In this document: positions 1 through 5,761 of the stretch, one piece after another
Layout: every line of letters starts with the position of its first letter
Position numbering within the stretch: position 1 is the stretch's first letter
DNA from: Rhodocyclales bacterium
GTDB lineage: Bacteria > Pseudomonadota > Gammaproteobacteria > Burkholderiales > Rhodocyclaceae
Assembly (NCBI GenBank): GCA_021413665.1
Contig: JAIOPW010000048.1
Coordinates: 1-5,927 of the forward strand
Direction of reading: 5' to 3'
Length of the DNA: 5,927 bases
Program-made: the position numbers and the translations under genes
The notes under the pieces: generated by a model
The model's input: the letters and a program-made list of their open reading frames with translations, nothing else
The model's database searches: none
What the model was told of the DNA's origin: nothing

Positions 1-897
1 GCCGAGGTTGATGCGCCCGTCGAGGCACATCTCCAGCACCTGCGGGTAGAACTCGGGCGGGCAGCCCCAGGTGCCGATCAGTTCGGCATCGAAGGCCATC
101 AGCTTGGAGAGCATGTAGCTGGTCTCGTCGGTGCCGTAGCCCACCACCATCAGCATGCCGGTGAAGGACAGCAGCGACAGCGCCAGTTCCTGGCCGGGCT
201 TGGTGCCGGTGACTTCGAATATCTTCCAGCCGTAGTTCGAGGGGATGCCCTTTTCCTTGCACCAGGCCGTTAACAACTCCTGCACTTCCTTGGGGCTCTT
301 GCCCTTGGGGTTGATGGTGAAGTCGGCGCCGTAGCCCTTCATGAATTCGAGCTTTTCCTCGTTGATGTCGATGCCGATCACGGTGCTGGCGCCCATGCCC
401 TTGGCCACCTGGGTCATGAAGCTGCCGACGCCGCCGGCGGCACCGATGACGATGACGCGATCGCCGGCCGCAAGCCGCGCACGGCGCCCGGCCTGGTAGG
501 GCGTGGTCACCGCGTCGGCGATCACCGACAGATGCTCCAGCGGTACATTGCCGCGATTGCCGACGATGCACAGGTCAGCCGCCGGCACCGGAATGTGGCT
601 GGAGAAGCCGCCGTAGATGCCCATCGAATTGCCCGGCATCTTTTGCGCCAGGCAACGGTTGCCGCGACCGGTCTTGCACAGCTCGCACTTGTTGCAGGGG
701 AGCACGGCGGGAATGATGACTTCCTTGCCGATATAACTCGCCTCGCCGGCGACGACGGACAGATCGGTATGGCAGACGCCGCAGCCCTTTACTTCGACCA
801 GGACTTCGCCCGGTTGCAGTTCCGGGACGGGGATTTCGGTGCGGGTGAGCGTCCCGGGGACGGTCATCTGCCATGTCTTGATGGTGCTTGGAATCAT
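1..897 (-). CDS. had: 6-hydroxycyclohex-1-ene-1-carbonyl-CoA dehydrogenase, C-terminus off window, apparent internal deletion
   Basis: This zinc-type medium-chain dehydrogenase is expected to oxidise 6-hydroxycyclohex-1-ene-1-carbonyl-CoA to the 6-oxo compound with NAD+, in the cytoplasm, directly after the hydratase step. Its equivalent in Azoarcus is bzdX. The start ATG (895-897) is preceded by a GGGAG Shine-Dalgarno sequence; 299 codons lie in the window and the C-terminus is missing. Visible motifs are GCGVCHTDLS (residues 38-47), the four structural-zinc cysteines C68, C71, C74 and C82, NRCLAQKMPGNSMGIYGGF as expected of this family, and the Rossmann loop GAAGGVG (152-158). Oddly, HTDLS is followed at once by VVAGEASYIGKEV. 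The stretch that family members carry here, about 23-24 residues including the GHE motif, is absent without a frame change. Family identity is strong; whether the protein is functional is uncertain, and assembly error is possible. Confidence 0.9.
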   Translation of the reverse strand, partial: MIPSTIKTWQMTVPGTLTRTEIPVPELQPGEVLVEVKGCGVCHTDLSVVAGEASYIGKEVIIPAVLPCNKCELCKTGRGNRCLAQKMPGNSMGIYGGFSSHIPVPAADLCIVGNRGNVPLEHLSVIADAVTTPYQAGRRARLAAGDRVIVIGAAGGVGSFMTQVAKGMGASTVIGIDINEEKLEFMKGYGADFTINPKGKSPKEVQELLTAWCKEKGIPSNYGWKIFEVTGTKPGQELALSLLSFTGMLMVVGYGTDETSYMLSKLMAFDAELIGTWGCPPEFYPQVLEMCLDGRINLG

Positions 898-913
898 GTT
901 TGCTCCCTAAGTA

Positions 914-1687
914 TTATTTGTTTTTCCAGACCGGCTTGCGCTTTTCTATGAAGGAGTTGAGTCCTTCCTTGGCATCCTCGGTCGCCATCAGGTCCTTGAG
1001 GTAATGCTGCTCGATGTGGAACAGCGCCTCGTAAAATGGCCGCGTCGCCGCTTCCTTGACCGCCTTCTTGGTGTGCAGCAGGGCAACGCGCGACAGCGAC
1101 GTGAATTGCTCGAGGAACTTCGCCGTATCCACGGCAAACGTGTCCTTCGGGAAAACCTTGTTCACCAGGCCGAGCCGGTGCGCTTCCGCGGCGTCGATGA
1201 TGCCGCCACCGAGCAGCAGCTCCATGACCTTGGTCATAGGGATCTGGCGCGGCAGCAGGATGGCGGCGATCGGCGGGAAGACGCCGAGCTTGATTTCCGG
1301 CTGGCCCAGCTTGGCGCTCTCGGATGCCACCACCATGTCGCAGGCGATCGCCAGTTCGCAGCCGCCGCCCAAGGCCGGGCCGTTCACCGCCGCCACGGTC
1401 GGGATTGAAACCTGCATGAGGCGCTTGAGGATGCCGTGGAAGACGTCGATCATCTTCACCACCTTGTCCGGCGTGTGGTCGACCACGTCGACGCCGGAGG
1501 AGAAGGTCTTGTCGCCGTTGCCGGTCACAACCAGCACCTTGGCCGTGGTGTTCTCCATCGCCAGGTCGAGCGCGACATTCATCTCCTCCATGGTCGCGAT
1601 GTCGAGCACGTTGTACGGCGGACGATTGATCGCCAGGCGCAATACCTCGCCCTGGTCTTCGTAGGAGATGAACTTGAAATCAACCAT
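914..1687 (-). CDS. dch: cyclohexa-1,5-diene-1-carbonyl-CoA hydratase
   Basis: This crotonase-fold enzyme (257 residues, close to the roughly 258 usual for the family) adds water to cyclohexa-1,5-diene-1-carbonyl-CoA, the product of benzoyl-CoA reductase, giving 6-hydroxycyclohex-1-ene-1-carbonyl-CoA. Its Azoarcus counterpart is bzdW. Oxyanion-hole segments are visible at SSGVDV (63-68) and NGPALGGGC (102-110). Both glutamates that act in classical enoyl-CoA hydratases appear in place: E111 in GGGCELA and E131 in LGQPEI. The VDVVDHTPDKV segment (66-76) is what I associate with Dch rather than with ordinary fatty-acid hydratases. The ATG at 1685-1687 is chosen over an upstream in-frame start because it begins the conserved MVDFKF and has GAGGAA seven bases ahead. 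The start overlaps the end of the zinc-ribbon gene by 8 nt, suggesting translational coupling. The had gene follows 16 nt downstream. Confidence 0.93.
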   Translation of the reverse strand: MVDFKFISYEDQGEVLRLAINRPPYNVLDIATMEEMNVALDLAMENTTAKVLVVTGNGDKTFSSGVDVVDHTPDKVVKMIDVFHGILKRLMQVSIPTVAAVNGPALGGGCELAIACDMVVASESAKLGQPEIKLGVFPPIAAILLPRQIPMTKVMELLLGGGIIDAAEAHRLGLVNKVFPKDTFAVDTAKFLEQFTSLSRVALLHTKKAVKEAATRPFYEALFHIEQHYLKDLMATEDAKEGLNSFIEKRKPVWKNK

Positions 1688-1946
1688 GACTGTCTTCCTC
1701 GTTAAGTTCCCTGATGGTACCGGCAAGCGAGCATTCCGCCTGCCGTCTGCCGCCCTGCCCTGCGCCCTGTTCAGAGCTGCCTTGTAGCCGGTAGGGACAG
1801 ACGGTTTCACAATCGGCGCAGCAGACTTCGCCAGACTGGTTGATGTGCCAGAGGTCGGCGCCGCAAAGGCTGCAGCGGCAGCGCGCCTCGGGCGCGAGCG
1901 CCTGGCGGACCTCCCGCGCGGTGTAGAAGTCGATGACCTGACCCAT
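1680..1946 (-). CDS. small zinc-ribbon-like protein of unknown function
   Basis: I do not recognise this 88-residue protein as a named family. Its core has paired cysteines, C25-x2-C28 and C43-x2-C46, 14 residues apart, with further cysteines at 23, 42 and 50. That is the arrangement of a small zinc ribbon (CSLCGADLW ... CCADCETVCPY). The tail from about residue 56 is glutamine-, glycine- and glutamate-rich and probably disordered. The reading frame is credible because it fits the operon exactly: its ATG begins 2 nt after the flavoprotein stop (TGA-TC-ATG) and its TGA lies inside the hydratase start (8-nt overlap ATGGTTGA). No strong Shine-Dalgarno sequence precedes it, so it is probably translated by ribosomes finishing the flavoprotein gene. 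It could bind zinc structurally, bind a nucleic acid, or serve as a partner of the flavoprotein; the sequence does not decide. An iron-sulfur role is less likely but not excluded. Confidence 0.75.
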   Translation of the reverse strand: MGQVIDFYTAREVRQALAPEARCRCSLCGADLWHINQSGEVCCADCETVCPYRLQGSSEQGAGQGGRRQAECSLAGTIRELNEEDSHG

Positions 1947-1948
1947 GA

Positions 1949-4522
1949 TCAGAACAGGTCATCCATTTCGTCGGCGCCGACGCCCGGCGGCATGCCACCA
2001 TACTGCTGCATGTAGGCCTGCACCAGCTGGTTCTCGCGCTGGCTGAAGAAGGGCGCGTCCTCGAACACGAAATATTTGGCAATATCAGCCTTGTCCAGCA
2101 TTGCTTCGAGCCCTTCGCGCAGGTTTTCGACGCCCTTGATCAGCAGCACTTTCTTGTCGGCATCGAGCAACTGGAATACGCAGGCATCGGTGGGCACACC
2201 CGCCACGTTCTCGGCCGTGAATTCCAGCCAGGCCTCCGGCGGCAGGACCATGTCCTCGATCTTCGCCGCGAGGTTGCACTTGAGGCAGCGCAGGGCCTCG
2301 GCACGAGCGGTCGCGTCGTCGAAGCCGAGTTCGACCTCGTTCCAGTTGTTGCGCTGGGCCGGATCGATGAAGATCGGATGCAGGCGTTTTTTGGTATTGA
2401 AGCCCTCCTCGCGGCCGATGTGCGGATCGGTATCCCAGTCGGGCAGCAGCTTTTCCTCGATGTTGCCGTCGCCGCCCAGAAAAGCATCGATCGCCGCCGC
2501 GGCCTTGCGGCCCTGGGCTACCGATTCGATCAGGGTCGAGGGGCCGAGCACGCAGTCGCCGCCGGCATAAACGCCGGGACGGCTGGTGAGCATGGTGTCT
2601 TCGCGTACCTGCACGCGATTGTTTTTCGCCAGCTGTACGCCGTAACCCTTGATCTCTTCCGGACGCTGGCCGATGGCGGAAATGACAAGGTCGACGTCTT
2701 CGGTGAATTCGCTGCCGGCCACTTCCATCGGGCGGCGGCGGCCGGATGCGTCGGGTTCGCCAAGTTCCATCTTGACGTAGGTGATCCGCAGCCGTGAGCT
2801 GCCGCTGTCGTTGAGTTCGATCTTCTTCGGCGCCAGCAGGAAACGGAAATTGACCTGCTCCTCGACGCAACCCTGCACTTCATCGTCGCGCGCCGGCATT
2901 TCCTCCTGGGTGCGGCGATACACCATGTCCACCACTTCCGCTCCGAGCCGTTTCGACGAACGCGCGTTGTCGGTCGCGACGTTGCCGCCGCCGATCACGG
3001 CGACGCGCTTGCCGATCACGATCGCCGTCTCGCCAGCGCCGACTTCCGCGCCGATCTTGCCGAGAGTTGCCGCACGCAGGAAGGTCGGGCTGTCGATGAC
3101 ATTGGGCAGATCGTCGCCGGGGATGCCCAGCGGGTCGCCATTTTGCGCGCCGATGGCAAGAAAGGTGGCATCGAAGCCCTGGGCCTTCAGCTCGTCGACG
3201 TTTTCGATGCGGGTATTGAACTTGAATGCCACGCCCAGCTTCTCGACCTCGGAAACTTCCTGGTCGATCACGTCCAGCGGTACACGATACGACGGAATGC
3301 CGTAGCGGGCCATGCCGCCGGCCGCCGGCAGGGCATCGAACACGGTGACGGCGTGGCCCTTCTTGGCCAGGTAGTAGGCGGCGGTCAGGCCGCCGGGACC
3401 GGCGCCGACCACGGCGACCTTCTTGCCCGACGGCGGCAGTTGATAGGAATACTGGCGCCACAGGCCGGTATCGTTGTCGGCGGCGATGCGCTTGAGGCTG
3501 CGGATCGACAGCGGGTCGTCGAGGTCCTTGCGCCGGCAGGCCGATTCGCAGGGGCTGAAACAGGCGCGGCCGAGGATGCCGGGGAAGGGCAGCTTTTCGC
3601 GCACCACGGCGACTGCTTCGCCGTACATGCCGAGGCCCACCAGCTGCACGTAGCGCGGCACGTCGATGCCGGCGGGACAGGTGGCCTTGCAGGGTACCTG
3701 GGTTTCTTCCTTGCGCGCCGGGTCTAGCGTGCGGTCCATCAGGGCCCCGGTGGGACAGACGGTGACGCAGGCGGAGCAGAACTTGCAGCCGGATTCAAGC
3801 AAGGTCGCGGCAATCGTGCCGACCCAGGTCCGTCCGTCGGTATTCTTGACCTCCAGGCAACCAACGCCGCGCACGTCGTTGCAAGCCACCAGGCAGCGTC
3901 GGCAGTCGATGCACAGGTTGTAGTCGCGGTCGTAAAAAGGCTCGTCCTTGATCACCGGTAGTTGGACATGCTTGTAATTGGGCGTCGTCGCCGGGATGCC
4001 GACGTAGTCGGCGACCTTGCGCAATTCGCAACTGTTGAAGATCGAGCAGCAGCGCTGTTCGACCGGGTTGCCGAAGGAACAGGTGGTGCGGCTGCAGCCG
4101 TCACGCTGCGGACAGGTCAGGCAGACGTGGGGATGCGTACCCAGCGTTTTGGCGATGCCGTCCTTGCGCAGCTTTTCGATGGCCGGTGACGTAGTGGTGA
4201 CGACCATGCCAGCGGCGACCGCAATCGAGCAGGAGGTGCGCATGCCGGTCATGCCGGCGATTTCGACCACGCAGAGGTTGCAGCCACTGGAACCACCGCC
4301 GCGCTGGGCGCTGGGCGGCAGATCGGGATGTGCACAGAGGGCCGGAATGTATATACCGGCGGCCGACGCGGCGGAAAGCAGGGACACGCCTGCGGGCGCA
4401 TCGACGTCCTTGCCGTCGATGCTGAGGCGAACCATGGAACCGGCATCGGCGCCGAATTGTTCCGCGCCGGGCGACTGCCGCGTCTTGTACCACTTGATCT
4501 CGGACGTCTGTACGGCTTGCAT
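1949..4522 (-). CDS. bzdV: multidomain iron-sulfur flavoprotein, NAD(P)H:ferredoxin oxidoreductase candidate (BzdV-like)
   Basis: This 857-residue protein probably transfers electrons between NAD(P)H and the ferredoxin used by benzoyl-CoA reductase. Domains in order: a NuoG-like 2Fe-2S domain (C63, C81, C84, C98); a NuoG-type cluster motif H130-x3-C134-x2-C137-x5-C143, with extra cysteines at 148-165; two 4Fe-4S motifs (C204/207/210/214 and C246/249/252/256); a GltD-like module from about 275 to 685, with its N-terminal cysteines (C278, C282, C321, C325, C329), an FAD loop GAGPGG (373-378), an NAD(P) loop GGGN (511-514) and GGDCVLGP (654-661); then a CLKC pair (746, 749) and a C-terminal domain resembling GIY-YIG (about 779-845). 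The ATG at 4520-4522 is preferred over an upstream GTG at 4577-4579 because GGAGGA sits just before it. The symbol rests on domain make-up and position before the hydratase gene; the direction of electron flow is inferred. Confidence 0.85.
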   Translation of the reverse strand: MQAVQTSEIKWYKTRQSPGAEQFGADAGSMVRLSIDGKDVDAPAGVSLLSAASAAGIYIPALCAHPDLPPSAQRGGGSSGCNLCVVEIAGMTGMRTSCSIAVAAGMVVTTTSPAIEKLRKDGIAKTLGTHPHVCLTCPQRDGCSRTTCSFGNPVEQRCCSIFNSCELRKVADYVGIPATTPNYKHVQLPVIKDEPFYDRDYNLCIDCRRCLVACNDVRGVGCLEVKNTDGRTWVGTIAATLLESGCKFCSACVTVCPTGALMDRTLDPARKEETQVPCKATCPAGIDVPRYVQLVGLGMYGEAVAVVREKLPFPGILGRACFSPCESACRRKDLDDPLSIRSLKRIAADNDTGLWRQYSYQLPPSGKKVAVVGAGPGGLTAAYYLAKKGHAVTVFDALPAAGGMARYGIPSYRVPLDVIDQEVSEVEKLGVAFKFNTRIENVDELKAQGFDATFLAIGAQNGDPLGIPGDDLPNVIDSPTFLRAATLGKIGAEVGAGETAIVIGKRVAVIGGGNVATDNARSSKRLGAEVVDMVYRRTQEEMPARDDEVQGCVEEQVNFRFLLAPKKIELNDSGSSRLRITYVKMELGEPDASGRRRPMEVAGSEFTEDVDLVISAIGQRPEEIKGYGVQLAKNNRVQVREDTMLTSRPGVYAGGDCVLGPSTLIESVAQGRKAAAAIDAFLGGDGNIEEKLLPDWDTDPHIGREEGFNTKKRLHPIFIDPAQRNNWNEVELGFDDATARAEALRCLKCNLAAKIEDMVLPPEAWLEFTAENVAGVPTDACVFQLLDADKKVLLIKGVENLREGLEAMLDKADIAKYFVFEDAPFFSQRENQLVQAYMQQYGGMPPGVGADEMDDLF

Positions 4523-4603
4523 TGCTTCCTCCTCGATGCCACGCCTGTTTTTGGTGCGAATGCTCTTTCGGCCCCACACTTTCTGCTGCGCTGCTGCCCT
4601 GCT
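4523..4603 (-). other. 81-nt gap between the PHP and flavoprotein genes
   Basis: This is the longest non-coding stretch in the window. Read on the minus strand it holds a GCAGC-rich part near the PHP stop and the ribosome site of the flavoprotein at its end. I see no convincing promoter boxes, terminator or operator. A GTG at 4577-4579 would extend the flavoprotein by 19 residues, but the extension lacks a ribosome site. Confidence 0.5.
4524..4534 (-). promoter_or_regulatory. strong ribosome binding site of the flavoprotein gene
   Basis: On the minus strand GAGGAGGAAGC directly precedes the ATG at 4522. It decides the start at MQAVQTSEIKW rather than the in-frame GTG 57 bases upstream, which has no such site. 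Confidence 0.75.
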
Positions 4604-5236
4604 CTAGCCGGCTGCCGTATAGGGCGGGTAGTAGGCGCCACGGCAGGCCCCGGCCTTGACTGCCGCGATGAACCCCGCCATATCCGCTACCGGCTCGAAA
4701 AACTCTGTCGCACAGCGCCCTACCGCTACCGTCTTGTGGCAATCACTGCCGCCCAGGCTCGGCAGTTCCATGTGCGCCGAAGCCTTGATCGCCAGTTCGT
4801 TGTCGCTCTCGCGGTTGCCGCCGTTATGCGTCTCGACCGCCGCGATCCCCTGCAGTTCCAGCAAGCCATCGAGCAGACTGGCCAGTCCGACTTCGCGAAA
4901 CGGATGCGCCGGAACGCAAATCCCGCCCAGATCGTTGATGCGCTCGATCACTTCGGCCAGCGGCAGATAGCTATCCCTGCCCCACAAGTTCCAACCGTCA
5001 TCCACCACACCATAGGCCAGCAAGTGACCACGGTCGGTGGCGATTTCCACGCCGCGCAGGATCAGCAAGCCTTCTTCGCGACCGATGAGCTCCACCGGTT
5101 CCGAGGCCTCGTAGGAATAGTGTTCCGTAATGCAAACCCCATCCAGGCCGAGGGCCTTGGCGCGGCGGATCAGGTCAAGCGGTTCCAGCCAGTTGTCGTA
5201 CGAATATTTCGTATGGCAATGGGTATCGATCCACAT
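4604..5236 (-). CDS. PHP-domain metal-dependent phosphoesterase
   Basis: This 210-residue protein is a stand-alone PHP-superfamily hydrolase, a fold that binds two or three metal ions and cleaves phosphoesters. The metal-binding motifs are visible in order: HCH (H6, H8) in IDTHCHTKYSYD, TEH (E38, H39), E64 in RGVEIA, H111 in PAHPF, H137 in ETHNGG, and D165/H167 in GGSDCHK. All the expected ligands therefore seem present, so it is likely an active enzyme. The substrate is unknown; relatives act on nucleotides, histidinol phosphate or DNA ends, and none of these fits the pathway obviously. The ATG at 5234-5236 starts exactly at the conserved MWIDTHCH. The frame is open farther upstream, but only into the acetyltransferase gene. 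It begins 25 nt after that gene's stop, with only a weak G-rich ribosome site. It is followed by an 81-nt gap to the flavoprotein gene. Confidence 0.85.
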   Translation of the reverse strand: MWIDTHCHTKYSYDNWLEPLDLIRRAKALGLDGVCITEHYSYEASEPVELIGREEGLLILRGVEIATDRGHLLAYGVVDDGWNLWGRDSYLPLAEVIERINDLGGICVPAHPFREVGLASLLDGLLELQGIAAVETHNGGNRESDNELAIKASAHMELPSLGGSDCHKTVAVGRCATEFFEPVADMAGFIAAVKAGACRGAYYPPYTAAG

Positions 5237-5261
5237 GACCCGGCGGCCCGCTGCACGGATC

Positions 5262-5714
5262 TCAGGGAAGCACGCACTCGAGGTTGATGCGCTTCGACGG
5301 CACGAACTTGTTCGCCGAGAAGAACTTTTCGAGGGCGAAATCATCCCAGTTCACCAGCGTATAGACCTTCTTCACGCTGGCGGCCTTCATGTTCATCATG
5401 AACTGGTCGAGCATTTCGGCAGCGACTCCGTGTTTGCGAAATTCGGGACTCACGCCCAGCGTATCGATGGTCGCGGTGGCATCGCTGATGCCGAATTCGC
5501 CGAAGAACACATAGCCCATGACGAAGCCGACGACCTTGCCGTCCACTTCACAGACGATCGAGGTATTGATGTTGGCATTCCTGTTCAGGATGCCGGCAAT
5601 CTTGCGCTCGTAGTATTCGCGCCGCGGTTCCTTTGAAGCGAATGCATCGATGGCGACGATGGCGTCCAGGTCCCCCTGGCGCAACACGCGCATTACTCTT
5701 TTCTGATCAGCCAT
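5262..5714 (-). CDS. GNAT-family N-acetyltransferase
   Basis: This is a 150-residue single-domain acetyltransferase of the GNAT fold. Visible features are an N-terminal VMRVLRQGDLDAIVAID strand-helix, VDGKVVGFVMGYVF (57-70) for the central strands, the acetyl-CoA loop LGVSPEFRKHGVAAEML (86-102), whose RKHGVA matches the R/Q-x-x-G-x-G/A signature, and the C-terminal NWDDFALEKFFSANKF (122-137) typical of the fold. The start ATG (5712-5714) has a strong AGGAGG site six bases upstream. The acceptor is not evident from the sequence. In Rhodopseudomonas palustris, GNAT enzymes inactivate benzoate-CoA ligase by lysine acetylation, so control of an acyl-CoA synthetase of this pathway is a reasonable but untested idea. 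Acetylation of a small molecule or another operon protein is equally open. It lies 47 nt after the preceding partial gene and 25 nt before the PHP gene, in the same direction. Confidence 0.9.
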   Translation of the reverse strand: MADQKRVMRVLRQGDLDAIVAIDAFASKEPRREYYERKIAGILNRNANINTSIVCEVDGKVVGFVMGYVFFGEFGISDATATIDTLGVSPEFRKHGVAAEMLDQFMMNMKAASVKKVYTLVNWDDFALEKFFSANKFVPSKRINLECVLP

Positions 5715-5719
5715 TTCAT

Positions 5720-5727
5720 TCCTCCTA
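5720..5727 (-). promoter_or_regulatory. strong ribosome binding site of the GNAT gene
   Basis: On the minus strand TAGGAGGA lies six bases before the ATG at 5714. It is close to the anti-16S consensus and fixes the start. An ATG at 5717-5719, between site and start, is out of frame and too close to the site to be used. Confidence 0.75.
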
Positions 5728-5735
5728 GTGGTGTC

Positions 5736-5756
5736 GGCAGCGCCTCTAGCGCTCCC
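5736..5756 (-). other. small hairpin in the gap before the GNAT gene
   Basis: AGCGC and GCGCT (5739-5743 and 5749-5753) can pair around a five-base loop. Two further G-C pairs are possible beyond one mismatch. There is no T-run after it, so it is not a typical intrinsic terminator; it could be an mRNA processing or stability element, or chance in G+C-rich DNA. Confidence 0.3.
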
Positions 5757-5761
5757 AATTA

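Noticed and set aside
532..951. Plus-strand open frame of 139 codons opposite had
   Set aside because: The opposite strand carries the dehydrogenase with all family motifs; the plus-strand translation shows no family feature.
1688..1810. Upstream extension of the hydratase by 41 residues
   Set aside because: The extension is basic, low in family similarity, overlaps the zinc-ribbon gene in another frame, and the ATG at 1687 has its own ribosome site at the conserved N-terminus.
3143..3727. Plus-strand open frame of 194 codons opposite the flavoprotein gene
   Set aside because: It is a shadow of the GltD module; the translation is rich in G, A and R without motifs.
4582..4603. GCAGC-rich stretch after the PHP stop considered as a terminator or repeat element
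   Set aside because: It forms no stable stem followed by a T-run, and the copies are too short and irregular to call a repeat.
4328..5287. Plus-strand open frame of 319 codons opposite the PHP gene and the start of the flavoprotein gene
   Set aside because: It is antisense to two well-supported proteins, has no ribosome site or recognisable domain, and is of a kind common opposite G+C-rich genes.
5237..5344. Upstream extension of the PHP protein by 36 residues
   Set aside because: It lies mostly inside the GNAT coding region in another frame and is S/R-rich; the conserved MWIDTHCH begins at the internal ATG.
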